Notes: generated from the sequence alone by a model not told the origin. 56,198 bases of DNA from an uncultured Clostridia bacterium (GCA_946627565.1 CAMOVR010000006.1:1-56198); one strand, 5' to 3'. Shown: positions 32,909 to 42,776, counted from the stretch's first letter. A program made the numbers and translations.

Positions 32909-34996
32909 TCAGACCGTAAAGAGGAGCTCCGCATAGGTGGGGAAGGGCCAGTCCTTCTTGTCCACCATGGTTTCAAGTTCATCGCTGATCTGCCGGATTC
33001 TGTTCATGGCGGGCAGGATCACGTCATGCAGATAGCGTGCCCTGGTCAGGAAGTCATCCGATTTCCCCTGATCCTGGAGGATATTTTCCAGGTGCTCAAT
33101 GGCATCTGACAGGGCCTGGGTGTGTTCGGTGAGGGAGAGCAGCAGCTTTTCTTCGGGAATGGTATTCAGGGCGGGAGAGTACTGCTTGACAGCTGCGGCT
33201 GTGCGGGCCACTTCCCCGGTAAAATGCAGGACGGCCGGCAGGATTTCCCGCTTGGCCATGGCCAGCATGGTTTCTGCCTCAATCAGGATGGCCTTGTTGT
33301 AGGTCTCCAGGGCGATTTCGTAGCGGGAACGGACTTCGGTTTCCGTAAAGATCCCGTGCTGCCTGAACAGCTCAAGGTTCTTTTCGTCCAGCAGATGGGG
33401 CAGGGCGTCCGGGGTGGAAGACAGGTTCAGCAGGCCCCGGGAACGGGCTTCCTCCACCCAGCTGCCGGCATAGCCGTTGCCGTTGAAGATGATGCGCTTG
33501 TGCGCCTTGATTTCCCGCACAATCAGGTCGTGCAGGGAAGTCTGGAAATCCTCGGCCTTTTCAAGTTCATCCGCGTAGAGCCGGAGGGATTCCGCCACGG
33601 CCGTATTGATCATGACATTGCATTCGGAAATGGAGGCGGAAGAACCCAGGGAGCGGAATTCAAACTTGTTGCCGGTAAAGGCAAAGGGGGATGTGCGGTT
33701 GCGGTCCGTGTTGTCCCTTGGGAAGTGGGGCAGTACGTGGACACCCACGGCCAGTTCCTGCACCCCGTGGCCTTTGTAGGCTTCACCGGTTTCCAGGGAG
33801 GAGAGAATCTCCGTCAGCTCATCCCCCAGGAAGATGGAGATGATGGCAGGAGGTGCCTCATTGGCGCCCAGACGGTGGTCGTTGCCGGCGGATGAAACAG
33901 AAATGCGAAGCAGATCCTGGTAACAGTCCACAGCCCGGATGACGGCCACCAGGAACAGAAGGAACTGGGCGCTGTCATACGGGGAATTGCCGGGGTTGAG
34001 CAGGTTGTAGCCGGTATTGGTGACCATGGACCAGTTGTTGTGCTTGCCCGAGCCGTTGACGCCTGCAAAGGGCTTTTCAGCCAGCAGACACACCAGACCG
34101 TGCCTTTCTGCCACGCGCTTCATGTATTCCATGGTCAGCTGGTTGTGGTCGCAGGAGATGTTGCTGACGGTGAACACAGGGGCCATCTCATGCTGGCCCG
34201 GGGCGCATTCGTTGTGTTCCGTCTTGGCATAGATGCCCAGCTTCCACAGCTCTTCATTGAGTTCCCGCATGAAGTCCTGAACCCGGGGCCGGATGGTGCC
34301 GAAATAGTGGTCATCCAGTTCCTGACCCTTGGGAGGCTTGGCACCAAACAGGGTGCGGCCGGTAAAGATCAGGTCCTTGCGCTGCTCGTAAAGCGCACGG
34401 TCAATGAGGAAGTATTCCTGCTCCGGACCTACGGTGGGCAGAACCCGGGTGGCATCTCGGCCAAAGAGCTTCAGCACCCGCACCGCCTGGGTGGAGAGGG
34501 CTTCCATGGACCTGAGCAGCGGGGTTTTCTGGTCCAGGGCCTCGCCGCCGTAGGAACAGAAAGCTGTGGGAATGCAGAGTACACCATCCTTGATAAAGGC
34601 ATAGCTGGTGGGGTCCCAGGCGGTATATCCCCGGGCCTCAAAGGTGGAGCGCAGACCGCCGGAGGGAAAAGAAGAAGCATCCGGTTCACCGCGTACCAGT
34701 TCGGTACCCGAGAAAGACTGAATCATCTGTCCGTTTCCCGTGGGGGTGATAAAGGCATCATGCTTTTCCGCCGTGATTCCGGTCAGAGGCTGGAACCAGT
34801 GGGTATAATGGGTAACCCCCTTGTCAATGGCCCATTCCTTCATGGCGTGGGCCACCACATTGGCAATCTGCAGGTCCAGCTGTTTGCCTTCGTCGATGGT
34901 TTTCTTCAGGCGCCGGTACGTATCTTTAGGCAGCCTCTGCTGCATGACAGAATCATTAAACACATTGCTTGCAAAGATTTCATCGAGACGGCTCAT
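32909..34996 (-). CDS. glnN: Glutamine synthetase type III
   Basis: This 695-residue enzyme is the long GSIII form, which makes glutamine from glutamate, ammonia and ATP. Family marks are the N-terminal [42 protein letters not shown], the ammonia/metal region [13 protein letters not shown], the ATP-site [13 protein letters not shown] and FRSLGSSAS. Length and order agree with GSIII of Bacteroides and Clostridia. It has a perfect consensus promoter, so expression is likely strong. It stands alone, with a terminator behind. Confidence 0.96.
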   Translation of the reverse strand: MSRLDEIFASNVFNDSVMQQRLPKDTYRRLKKTIDEGKQLDLQIANVVAHAMKEWAIDKGVTHYTHWFQPLTGITAEKHDAFITPTGNGQMIQSFSGTELVRGEPDASSFPSGGLRSTFEARGYTAWDPTSYAFIKDGVLCIPTAFCSYGGEALDQKTPLLRSMEALSTQAVRVLKLFGRDATRVLPTVGPEQEYFLIDRALYEQRKDLIFTGRTLFGAKPPKGQELDDHYFGTIRPRVQDFMRELNEELWKLGIYAKTEHNECAPGQHEMAPVFTVSNISCDHNQLTMEYMKRVAERHGLVCLLAEKPFAGVNGSGKHNNWSMVTNTGYNLLNPGNSPYDSAQFLLFLVAVIRAVDCYQDLLRISVSSAGNDHRLGANEAPPAIISIFLGDELTEILSSLETGEAYKGHGVQELAVGVHVLPHFPRDNTDRNRTSPFAFTGNKFEFRSLGSSASISECNVMINTAVAESLRLYADELEKAEDFQTSLHDLIVREIKAHKRIIFNGNGYAGSWVEEARSRGLLNLSSTPDALPHLLDEKNLELFRQHGIFTETEVRSRYEIALETYNKAILIEAETMLAMAKREILPAVLHFTGEVARTAAAVKQYSPALNTIPEEKLLLSLTEHTQALSDAIEHLENILQDQGKSDDFLTRARYLHDVILPAMNRIRQISDELETMVDKKDWPFPTYAELLFTV

Positions 34997-35041
34997 ATAT
35001 GCAGCCCTTTCTCATATTGGAATAGTGCGGAGCACGGCAGG

Positions 35042-35070
35042 ATTATATGAACGGAAAAAAGGACTGTCAA
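35042..35070 (-). promoter_or_regulatory. glnN promoter, perfect consensus
   Basis: On the minus strand TTGACA (35065-35070), 17 bases, TATAAT (35042-35047). Confidence 0.92.
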
Positions 35071-35105
35071 GAAAAGATGCAGACGGCCGGGAAGAATGCA
35101 CGGAT

Positions 35106-35134
35106 TTGCGGGGAGGGGATGGACATGGTACACT
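35106..35134 (+). promoter_or_regulatory. GH65 phosphorylase promoter
   Basis: TTGCGG (35106-35111) and TACACT (35129-35134) are 17 bases apart, with AGGAGG and the GTG start about 12 to 26 bases downstream. Confidence 0.65.
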
Positions 35135-35159
35135 ACTGAATACAGCAGGAGGTGGTACC

Positions 35160-37424
35160 GTGATAACTTCATGCAATCCCTGGAAAGTGGTTCAGGATAC
35201 ATGGAATCCGGAGGAGAACCGGTTCATGGAAAGCCTGACCAGCATCAGCAACGGCTATATGGGCATGCGTGGAAATTTCGAAGAGGACTATAGCGGACAG
35301 ACGCATCAGGGGACCTATCTCGGGGGTGTCTGGTTTCCGGACAAGACCAGGGTGGGATGGTGGAAAAATGGCTATCCGCCCTATTTCGGAAAAATGATCA
35401 ATGCCCCGAACCTGATGGGGGTCCGGGTAAAAATCAACGGTGAGAAACTGGATATCGCCCAAAACCGCGTGCTTTCCTTCCACCGGGAAGTGGATATGAA
35501 GCAGGGTGTGTACAGAAGAAGCACCATGGTTGAGATGCCGGATGGAGGCCGGGTGCTCATAGAGTCATGCCGTTTTGTCTCCGTCAGGCGCCGGGAAGTC
35601 ATGGCCATGCGGTATTGCGTGACGCCGTCTTTCCCGTGCACCGTGGAGCTGGAAAGCTGCCTTACAGGGGATGTGCGCAATCTGGATGCCAACTATGATG
35701 AGCGCTTCTGGGACCAGCTGAACGGCTGGGCAGACGATGCAGGAGGCGGCATCCTGGTGAAGACAAAGGAAAACCCCTTCGGAACGCCAAGGTTTGCCGT
35801 GGCGGCATCCCAGGTGATCTGCCCGGAGGGCGGCGCGCGGGACGGGCATGCGTCAGAACCCGGCTTCTGCATGAACAGAGTGACCGCGCACAGCCCCTCA
35901 GGCGGCGTGTGCGTGTATAAGTATGTGGGCCTTGTGACCAGCCGGGATGTGCAGGAGGAGGAACTGGAAAAGCGCGCAGATGCCATTGCGCAGGAAGCTG
36001 CCCGGACAGGCTTTGAGGAACTGCTCAGGGAACAGGTAAACGCATGGGAACAGAGATGGGAAACCATGGACGTGACCATTGAAGGGGATGACGAAGCACA
36101 GCAGGGGATCCGTTTCAATCTCTTCCAGCTGCTCAGCACCTATTCCGGGGAGGATGCAAGGCTGAACATCGGCCCGAAAGGATTTACCGGGGAAAAGTAC
36201 GGCGGCGCCACATACTGGGATACGGAAGCATACTGTCTTCCGGTATACATGTCCGTTGCAGGGGAAAACGTGGCCAGACAGCTTCTGATCTACCGCCGCA
36301 GGCAGCTGAAGGAAGCATATGAAAATGCCCGGGCCAAGGGCCTGAAGGGTGCCCTGTTCCCCATGGTCACCTTCACCGGACGGGAGTGCCACAACGAATG
36401 GGAGATCACCTTTGAGGAGATCCACCGCAACGGAGCCGTGGCCCACGCTGTCTTTGATTATACCCAGTACAGCGGGGATGAGACCTACCGCACCGGGGAA
36501 GGCCTGGACGTGCTGTACGGGATTGCGGCCTTTTATGCGGACAGGGCACATTTTTCAAAGCGCGCCGGGAAATACATGATCCATGGCGTAACCGGCCCCA
36601 ACGAGTATGAAAACAATGTCAACAACAACTGGTACACCAACCGCATAGCGGCCTGGTCCATATCGTATTTCCTGGAAAGCCTGGCCCTTGCCGGAGCGGA
36701 CCGGGAGAGGGAACTGGGCATAACAGAAAACGAAAAGGCGAAAATGCGGGCAGTGGCAGAGGGCATGTATGAGCCAAAGGATGAGGAACTGGGCATTTTT
36801 GTCCAGCATGACACATTTCTGGACAAGGATCTGCAGCCCGCCTCCGCCATAGCCCCGGAGGACAGGCCCATCAACCAGCACTGGAGCTGGGACAGGATTC
36901 TACGCAGCTGCTATATCAAACAGGCGGATGTGCTGCAGGGCCTCTATTTCCTGGAACACCTCTACAGCCTGGAAGAGATCCGGCGGAATTTTGACTTCTA
37001 CGAACCCATGACGGTTCATGAATCGTCCCTCTCTCCCTGTGTCCATGCCATTCTTGCAGCCAGGCTGGGATACAGGGACAAGGCGGTGGAAATGTACCGG
37101 CGCACCGCCAGGCTTGACCTGGACAATATCAATCACGATACGGACGACGGACTGCATATCACCAGTATGTCCGGAAGCTGGCTTGCCATTACAAAGGGTT
37201 TTGCCGGCATGCGGACCATTGGCACTCTTTCCTTCCGTCCCTTCCTTCCCTCGTGCTGGAAAGGCTATGCCTTCGCCTTCACCTACAGGAATCGGGTTAT
37301 TCATCTGAAGGTCCGGGACGGGAAACTTACGCTGACACTGAAAAGCGGCGAGCCCATCTCCGTCAGCATATATGACAGGACCTGTCAGCTTGAGAAGGAG
37401 ATCACCATGGATCTTAAAGCATAA
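35160..37424 (+). CDS. GH65 glycoside phosphorylase, maltose-phosphorylase-like
   Basis: This 754-residue cytoplasmic enzyme has the N-terminal beta-sandwich starting NPWKVVQDTWNPEEN, TSISNGYMGMRGNFEE, the (alpha/alpha)6 barrel with YWDTEAYCLP, and the acid-residue region GPNEYENNVNNNWYTN (catalytic Glu). The GPNEYENNVNNN string favours maltose phosphorylase (maltose + phosphate to glucose + beta-glucose-1-phosphate) over kojibiose or trehalose phosphorylase, but this is by motif only. GTG 35160 is chosen from AGGAGG seven bases upstream and the family N-terminus; no ATG exists before residue 25. It stands alone and diverges from glnN. Confidence 0.88.
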   Translation: MITSCNPWKVVQDTWNPEENRFMESLTSISNGYMGMRGNFEEDYSGQTHQGTYLGGVWFPDKTRVGWWKNGYPPYFGKMINAPNLMGVRVKINGEKLDIAQNRVLSFHREVDMKQGVYRRSTMVEMPDGGRVLIESCRFVSVRRREVMAMRYCVTPSFPCTVELESCLTGDVRNLDANYDERFWDQLNGWADDAGGGILVKTKENPFGTPRFAVAASQVICPEGGARDGHASEPGFCMNRVTAHSPSGGVCVYKYVGLVTSRDVQEEELEKRADAIAQEAARTGFEELLREQVNAWEQRWETMDVTIEGDDEAQQGIRFNLFQLLSTYSGEDARLNIGPKGFTGEKYGGATYWDTEAYCLPVYMSVAGENVARQLLIYRRRQLKEAYENARAKGLKGALFPMVTFTGRECHNEWEITFEEIHRNGAVAHAVFDYTQYSGDETYRTGEGLDVLYGIAAFYADRAHFSKRAGKYMIHGVTGPNEYENNVNNNWYTNRIAAWSISYFLESLALAGADRERELGITENEKAKMRAVAEGMYEPKDEELGIFVQHDTFLDKDLQPASAIAPEDRPINQHWSWDRILRSCYIKQADVLQGLYFLEHLYSLEEIRRNFDFYEPMTVHESSLSPCVHAILAARLGYRDKAVEMYRRTARLDLDNINHDTDDGLHITSMSGSWLAITKGFAGMRTIGTLSFRPFLPSCWKGYAFAFTYRNRVIHLKVRDGKLTLTLKSGEPISVSIYDRTCQLEKEITMDLKA

Positions 37425-37445
37425 GGGGCATACACAGCGACACAA

Positions 37446-37475
37446 AAAAGAGCAGAACGGCCGTTCTGCTCTTTT
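37446..37475. terminator. Bidirectional terminator between the GH65 and SH3 genes
   Basis: A perfect 30-bp palindrome: AAAAGAGCAGAACGG followed by its reverse complement. A and T tracts flank it. Confidence 0.9.
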
Positions 37476-37487
37476 GCTTAGGCAGGA

Positions 37488-39053
37488 TCAGTTGTACGGA
37501 TCCCGGAACATGCTGTATCCGTTGGAATCCTTCTGGGACTTGTCCGGGGTGAAGGAAGATGTGCTGTCGGTTACGGGAACCGATACGGTGCCGCTGTCTT
37601 CATCATCTTCGGTATCTTCGGAATAACCGGTATCTTCCGTATCGGAGCGTGATTCTTCAGCGGTTTCCTCTTCCCAGCTGACTTCTCCGGTATCTGCGGA
37701 GCTGACGGAACCCGTCAGGAAGGACAGGTCGCTCAGGGGCGCAGTCTCTTCATCCGGCGTGACGAATTTGGAGAGGATATAGCCGTGGAATCCGTCAAGA
37801 TCCAGCTCCGTCCAGGTGCCTGTGTCACTGAAGATGACAACCTCATCCCCGGCATGGACACCTTTGATCTTTTTGCTGGATTCCCGGGCCTGGGAGTAGA
37901 AATTGATGCGGTGCGTATTGGTGAAGGAACCTTTGTAGGAGAGCCGGCCGGTGGTGACGGAGTCGGGGGTTCCCATCAGGGTGATGCTGCTGTTGAGCAT
38001 GTAGCCGGTCAGGCCGTTGACATAGACACCGGTCATGGTTTCGCCGATGTCAAACACCCGCATGACGGTTCCCGTGGTGATCTTTTTCAGCACGGCGCTG
38101 CTCTTCTTGCTGGTCTTGCGCAGGGATGCACTGCCCGCCTTGGGAGCGTTGACGACGGCAAGACGTTCATTCTCTCCGGCATTGGTGCCCCAGGTCAGGT
38201 TCCGGGTATCCACGGTTACCTCGTGACCGCTGATGGTAACCAGAGACCGGGCAACCCCCAGATTCTTCAGTTCGGCCTGGAACATATGGCCGCTGTCATC
38301 CATGTAATACAGCAGACCGTCCGGCGTGACGGTATCCCTGGGAACCGGGGTGGGCGTGGGTGTGGCTTTGGAAGAAGACTTCTTTGTCGTGCTGGACTTG
38401 CTGGAGGTTTCAGGCGCGGGGGTGCTGGCGGGAGCCTGGTTCTGGGCATCGCTGCTGTCTGTTTCAGAAGTCCCGGCGTTCTCGGTATCAGCTGCCTGTG
38501 CATCCGTGTTTTCAGTATCCGGGAAGGTGTCGTTCATCTCATCTGCCAGATCCTCTGAGACAGGGGCCTGGGTGGTTTCGCTTTCCAGAATGCCCAGGGC
38601 GGCGTTGATCTGACTGTCTGAGACAGAAAAACCGCGGTAGTTCAGATAATCCTTGATGAACCCTGCATTGGCTGCAGCCGGCCTTGGAATGCGGACCTTG
38701 CCGATGCTTCCGCCAAAGTCCAGGGTGACATAGTTCCCCTTGATGACGTCCTTGCGGATGATCACGGTGTGCGTTGAGGAACTCTGATCCATGTACACAA
38801 TTTTCTGGTACGTTTCATCCAGCACTTCACCGGCGCTGATGGGGGTACCGGCGGGCAGACTGCCGATGGCTGTATAGATGTTGATGGTGGTTCCATCATC
38901 ATTGGTCTGTGTGTTCATGGAATAGGTTTCCGTATCCGCGGTGGTAATATAAAGATAGTAGCGTCCACGGTCTGAATAGGAAACGGCCTGTGCATCTGCG
39001 AGAAGACAGAGACAGAGCACGCAGGTACAGACAAGAGAGATCAGTCGACGCAC
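37488..39053 (-). CDS. Secreted protein with two bacterial SH3 domains
   Basis: This 521-residue protein has a signal peptide (RRLISLVCTCVLCLCLLADAQA), an N-terminal segment to about residue 140, a low-complexity Thr/Ser/Pro/Asp linker (about 145-225), then SH3-like domains at about 280-335 (ASLRKTSKKSSAVLKKITTGTVMRV, GYM) and 345-400 (INFYSQARESSKKIKGVHAGDEVVI, GYILSKFV), and an acidic disordered tail. GTG 39053 is chosen because the signal peptide starts there; GTG 39062 is an alternative. It may bind peptidoglycan; no catalytic domain is seen. Confidence 0.82.
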   Translation of the reverse strand: MRRLISLVCTCVLCLCLLADAQAVSYSDRGRYYLYITTADTETYSMNTQTNDDGTTINIYTAIGSLPAGTPISAGEVLDETYQKIVYMDQSSSTHTVIIRKDVIKGNYVTLDFGGSIGKVRIPRPAAANAGFIKDYLNYRGFSVSDSQINAALGILESETTQAPVSEDLADEMNDTFPDTENTDAQAADTENAGTSETDSSDAQNQAPASTPAPETSSKSSTTKKSSSKATPTPTPVPRDTVTPDGLLYYMDDSGHMFQAELKNLGVARSLVTISGHEVTVDTRNLTWGTNAGENERLAVVNAPKAGSASLRKTSKKSSAVLKKITTGTVMRVFDIGETMTGVYVNGLTGYMLNSSITLMGTPDSVTTGRLSYKGSFTNTHRINFYSQARESSKKIKGVHAGDEVVIFSDTGTWTELDLDGFHGYILSKFVTPDEETAPLSDLSFLTGSVSSADTGEVSWEEETAEESRSDTEDTGYSEDTEDDEDSGTVSVPVTDSTSSFTPDKSQKDSNGYSMFRDPYN

Positions 39054-39087
39054 ACGTATCACTTCTTTCCTTAATAAAATCCTGCAC

Positions 39088-39116
39088 ATTCTAGCGCACA
39101 TCGGGGTAAAATGCAA
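39088..39116 (-). promoter_or_regulatory. Promoter of the SH3 protein gene
   Basis: On the minus strand TTGCAT (39111-39116) and TAGAAT (39088-39093) are 17 bases apart. Confidence 0.7.
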
Positions 39117-39153
39117 ACAGGAAAGGTTTATGTCACAAAAGAAAACAAAATGA

Positions 39154-39187
39154 CGGGGCCGGACAGGGAGAGCCCTGTCCGGCCCCG
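39154..39187 (-). terminator. Terminator behind rsfS
   Basis: GGGGCCGGACAGGG-AGAG-CCCTGTCCGGCCCC is a perfect 14-bp stem, followed on the minus strand by a T-rich stretch (TCATTTTGTTTTC). Confidence 0.9.
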
Positions 39188-39199
39188 GAGTCAAGTCAG

Positions 39200-39565
39200 T
39201 CAGTTTTCTGCAGGGGTAAGGAAGGAGAGGTCCAGACGGTTGGTCCCGTCATCCCAGAGGCGTTCGAGATGATAATAGCGGCGCTCTTCCTGGCTGAAGA
39301 GATGAACAAGAATCCTGCCGTAGTCCATTACGACCCAGCGTGCCTCTGCGGCACCTTCCTTCCGCCTCAGCTCCAGTCCGAGCTCTGCCATGCGGTCGTC
39401 TACGGCATCTACCATGGCGTGCACGTTGTTGGCGTTGCGTCCGCTGGCGATGACCATATAGTCGCAGATGACGGTCAGATTCCGCACATCATATGCAACG
39501 ATATCCAGTGCGCGCTTGTCGTCCAGAACACGGGCAATTTCCAGTGTCAGCTCCATGTCAGTCAT
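39200..39565 (-). CDS. rsfS: Ribosome silencing factor RsfS
   Basis: This 121-residue RsfS/YbeB protein binds L14 and blocks subunit joining when growth slows. Family segments are ALDIVAYDVRNLTVICDYMVIASGRNANNVHAMVDAV and WVVMDYGRILVHLFSQEERRYYHLERLW. AAGGAGG precedes the ATG. It follows the NadD-YqeK gene by about 107 bases on the same strand, as nadD, yqeK and rsfS do in many Firmicutes, so they are likely one operon. Confidence 0.95.
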   Translation of the reverse strand: MTDMELTLEIARVLDDKRALDIVAYDVRNLTVICDYMVIASGRNANNVHAMVDAVDDRMAELGLELRRKEGAAEARWVVMDYGRILVHLFSQEERRYYHLERLWDDGTNRLDLSFLTPAEN

Positions 39566-39672
39566 TCGGGAAACCTCCTTTTGTTGTTTGATGGTTCAAG
39601 GGTTATAAGATGGTCTGTTTTGCTGCGTATTCTAAATAATGGATCTTTTTTAAGAAATCGGGCGGGATATGC

Positions 39673-40908
39673 TCAGGTCTCCGTTTCCGAAAAGGCCGGC
39701 ATGCCGCGGGTCTCCGGAAGGGTTCTGAGCCAGGAAATGGTCTGCAGCGTCATGGGATGCAGGGTGTTCTTTCCGTCCCGCACATGGGCTTCTGTCCCTT
39801 CCAGGGAAAGCAGCAGGGCCCTTTCCAGGGAGAGGGGAGAGAGCATACGGACTTTGTTCAGCGTCGGATAGGCGGCACGGGTAGGCTCGATCTTGTCGGC
39901 CAGAAAAACCACCATATCCAGCTTGGTCATGCCTACCTTGCCGGTTGTATGACAGGAAATGGCACGGAGTATGTCAGGGTCCTGTATGCCGTATTCGGAA
40001 GCTGCCAGGTAGCTGCCGACAATGGAATGCAGCAGGTTGCCGCTGGACAGGGCCAGGGCATCCATGGTCAGGTCATGGGCCATGCAGATCTTCTGCATTT
40101 CCGAAAGGGGCATGCACTTGGCACAGTCATGCAGAAGACCTGCACACTCAGCCTTGTATGGATCCACGCGGTGGTTCTTCGCCAGGTTCCTGGCGGTGAA
40201 GGCCACGGCCAGCGTGTGGGAAAAACGCTTGACGGAAAGTGCGTCAAAGAGCTTTGGGATCCACTGCCTGGCCTGGGGAAGCCGCAGGGGCATGCCGTAG
40301 AGCCCCATGGCACTGCAGTATTCCCGCAGGGGAGCGGAAAACAGCGGCGTATCCCTCTCTTCCCGAAGGGCATCCCTAATCTGGGTGGCAGAGACATCCA
40401 TAAGCGGCATGTCCAGATTCTGGAACCGGGCACCTAGTGCCGCAAGACGCTTCTTTTCTTCCACCAGGGCCCTGGAATTAAGCCCCACACCGGACTGTCC
40501 CTGCATTACCCGCGGGGCAACCAGAAAGGTACACCTGCGTACCAGTGCATCCAGGTCCGGCCAGTGGGAGAGGCGCATGACGGCATCTGCACCGAGAATA
40601 TAGAAAAACTCGGCTTTCGGATATGCTTTTTTTAAGTCTTTCAGGGTCTGCGAGGCAGAAACGGTTTCATTCCGGTCGATTTCCATCCTGCAGGGGATAA
40701 CCTCTTTTTCCTGGCAGGCAGCGACACAGAGAAGGCGCCACCGGTCTTCGGCGGGAGCCAGATCATCCCTGTGAGGTGAAATGCCGTCCGGAATCAGCAG
40801 TACACGGTCAAGACTGGCACTTTTCAGGGCCTGTACAGCCAGCTGGATGTGCCCGAGATGAACGGGATTGAAGGAACCACAGAGAATGCCGATACGTTCC
40901 TTTGCCAC
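39673..40908 (-). CDS. NadD-YqeK fusion: nicotinate-nucleotide adenylyltransferase with HD hydrolase
   Basis: A 411-residue two-domain protein. Residues about 1-205 are NadD: GILCGSFNPVHLGHIQLAVQAL (the GxFxPxHxGH nucleotidyl-transferase motif) and MPLMDVSATQIRDALRE (the ISST-type motif). Residues about 215-411 are a YqeK-type HD domain: VKRFSHTLAVAFTARNLAKNH, GLLHDCAK and a later AISCHTTG. GTG 40908 is chosen from GGAGGGG about ten bases upstream and from the family N-terminus. NadD makes deamido-NAD; YqeK enzymes split Ap4A. The separate genes are usually neighbours; here they are one chain. Confidence 0.9.
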   Translation of the reverse strand: MAKERIGILCGSFNPVHLGHIQLAVQALKSASLDRVLLIPDGISPHRDDLAPAEDRWRLLCVAACQEKEVIPCRMEIDRNETVSASQTLKDLKKAYPKAEFFYILGADAVMRLSHWPDLDALVRRCTFLVAPRVMQGQSGVGLNSRALVEEKKRLAALGARFQNLDMPLMDVSATQIRDALREERDTPLFSAPLREYCSAMGLYGMPLRLPQARQWIPKLFDALSVKRFSHTLAVAFTARNLAKNHRVDPYKAECAGLLHDCAKCMPLSEMQKICMAHDLTMDALALSSGNLLHSIVGSYLAASEYGIQDPDILRAISCHTTGKVGMTKLDMVVFLADKIEPTRAAYPTLNKVRMLSPLSLERALLLSLEGTEAHVRDGKNTLHPMTLQTISWLRTLPETRGMPAFSETET

Positions 40909-40974
40909 GCGGATCGATCCCCTCCATTCTGGATTAGCAATTACATTATATCGGATTTTCATGGCGCGGAAAAG

Positions 40975-41320
40975 GGGGAGGGCAAAGAATTTTATCCGGG
41001 CCTCTGGCAGATGGCAGGCAGAGTCGGGTTTTTTCTGTGCTTTCTTTTTTTCTGTGCGTGTGCGGCATTCCGGAAGCATGACCCGGACCTTCCGGGAGAG
41101 GCGCGGGGCAGAAACTGCCAGCTGAGTCATCGCGGCTGGTGACGGAGTACGGTATATAATAATGAAGAAACAGGGAAACAGGGAAAACGGAATGTGCCAT
41201 CGTGAAGGGGACGCTGCAGGAGGTATGCACGGCATACAGGTGAAGAATGTAAAGGGAAAGCAGGCATCAGGTGCACCGCCCCGGAAAAGAAGGACAGAGG
41301 GGATACAAACGGTGTAAAAC
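40975..41320. other. Gene-free stretch between nadD-yqeK and the zinc-ribbon gene
   Basis: A minus-strand -10 (TATAAT, 40945-40950) for nadD-yqeK lies just outside it. Inside I see a direct repeat AACAGGGAAACAGGGAAA and a 51-codon frame (41162-41317) with no ribosome site, which I do not call. Nothing else is evident. Confidence 0.35.
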
Positions 41321-41326
41321 AACTGC

Positions 41327-41354
41327 TTGACAGGGAACATAGCGTGTGTATAAT
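41327..41354 (+). promoter_or_regulatory. Strong promoter of the zinc-ribbon gene
   Basis: TTGACA (41327-41332) and TATAAT (41349-41354) are perfect hexamers 16 bases apart. The leader of about 110 bases contains ACCGG-GATGAGG-CCGGT-CTTTTT (about 41395-41420), a possible early terminator. Confidence 0.8.
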
Positions 41355-41471
41355 GGGCACCGCATCACAGGGGGATCGAAGTATATCAGAGAACACCGGG
41401 ATGAGGCCGGTCTTTTTGGATTTTGCAACTCTGTGGTCAAGTTTCCGACTTAGATACTGGAGGTCATCCAA

Positions 41472-41873
41472 ATGGGATTTGTACTTTGCCCGCGCTGCGA
41501 ACTGAATTACATGAAGGACAAGGATAAATACTGTCCTGTATGTATGCAGGAGATACGTGGCATGTCGCCGAAGGATGAAATTGAGCTGTGCTCCATCTGC
41601 AATGAGAACCCTGTTCTGCCGGGCCGGGATGTCTGCGCCACATGCCTGAGGGAACTGGAAAATAACCGGAAATCCATGTCCGGAAGCGTGGACGATGGCG
41701 AAGAGGGAACCGGCCGCGTCACGGATATTGATTCTGTGGCCAACATGGACGAAATCATGCCCATTGAGGACCAGAACGATTATGGGGACATCGACAATGC
41801 CCTGAGCCTTGAAAGCGTCCGGGAGGACGAGGAAAGGCTGGACGATGAAGATGAAGAGGGAGACGAGATCTGA
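41472..41873 (+). CDS. Zinc-ribbon protein with acidic tail
   Basis: This 133-residue protein has two predicted zinc sites: CPRCELNYMKDKDKYCPVC (residues about 6-24) and CSICNENP...CATC (about 37-59). Then comes an acidic, disordered half (about 65-133) ending LDDEDEEGDEI. I do not recognise a characterised family. It could bind RNA, ribosome or a basic partner through the tail. GGAGG precedes the ATG. It leads a transcript that probably includes the metallophosphoesterase, ahead of a terminator at 42916. Confidence 0.75.
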   Translation: MGFVLCPRCELNYMKDKDKYCPVCMQEIRGMSPKDEIELCSICNENPVLPGRDVCATCLRELENNRKSMSGSVDDGEEGTGRVTDIDSVANMDEIMPIEDQNDYGDIDNALSLESVREDEERLDDEDEEGDEI

Positions 41874-42032
41874 CAGACGCTTCCGCGGACCGGTTTGCTG
41901 ATATGCAGGTTCCCGTTTCTTCTGTATGGGTGTCTGCCGGGTATGGAGATCCCGGGCAGGTTTATGGCTGCCCTGTGCCGGTGCCCGTAAGATATGGAAA
42001 CACGGGAAAGAAGGGAGAACGGGAAGAACAGT

Positions 42033-42776
42033 ATGCGTCTATTTGCCATCGCGGATCTGCACATGCCCGGCGGGGATGACAAGCCGATGGATGTGTTCGG
42101 AGATAACTGGGAAGGTCATGTGGAGAAAATCTTCACAGACTGGAAAGAGCGTGTTGCGGAAGAGGATGTGGTCCTGATTCCGGGGGATATCTCCTGGGCC
42201 ATGTATCTGGAGGACGCTCTGCCCGATCTCAGGAGCATCGGGGAGCTCCCGGGGAAAAAGGTGCTGCTGCGGGGCAACCATGACTACTGGTGGTCATCCG
42301 TAACAAGGATCAGGGAACTGCTTCCAGAAAACATGCGGGTGATACAGAACGACGCACTGGACCTGGGCAGCCTTGTGGTGTGCGGCACCCGGGGCTGGCT
42401 CCTGCCCGGCTGCGGGGAGGGCATGTCAGAGCAGGATGAAAAGATTTACAGGCGCGAGTGCATACGGCTGGAACTGTCCCTGAAGCAGGCAGTGGATCTG
42501 GCGAAGGGGCGGCCGGTTCTGGTCATGATGCATTATCCACCCCTGTACCGTGCCGTTCCGGACACCGGGTTTACGGAGGTGCTGGAAAAGTACCCTGTTT
42601 CCATGGTGGTATACGGGCACCTGCACGGACGGGGCATTCAGTCCCGGTTTGAGGGATTCCACCGGGGCATTCATTACCGCCTTGTCAGCTGCGACAGTCT
42701 CGACTTCCGTCTCCGTGAGATCTACCCGGAGGATCTGTCCTTCTGCGGACAGAATCCGGAGGAAATGGACGGTTAA
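42033..42776 (+). CDS. Metallophosphoesterase
   Basis: This 247-residue calcineurin-like phosphoesterase has the full metal set: IADLHMPG (D-x-H), IPGDISWAM (GD), LRGNHDYWW (GNHD), MMHYPP (H) and VYGHLHGRG (GHxH). The start at ATG 42033 gives the family N-terminus (MRLFAIADLH); an upstream ATG adds residues without homology. The substrate is unknown. It is followed by a strong terminator and then the mraZ region. Confidence 0.9.
   Translation: MRLFAIADLHMPGGDDKPMDVFGDNWEGHVEKIFTDWKERVAEEDVVLIPGDISWAMYLEDALPDLRSIGELPGKKVLLRGNHDYWWSSVTRIRELLPENMRVIQNDALDLGSLVVCGTRGWLLPGCGEGMSEQDEKIYRRECIRLELSLKQAVDLAKGRPVLVMMHYPPLYRAVPDTGFTEVLEKYPVSMVVYGHLHGRGIQSRFEGFHRGIHYRLVSCDSLDFRLREIYPEDLSFCGQNPEEMDG

Noticed and set aside
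41162-41317. 51-codon frame MKKQGNRENG... before the zinc-ribbon gene
   Set aside because: No ribosome site upstream, though a TATAAT-like string precedes it; composition follows a local direct repeat.
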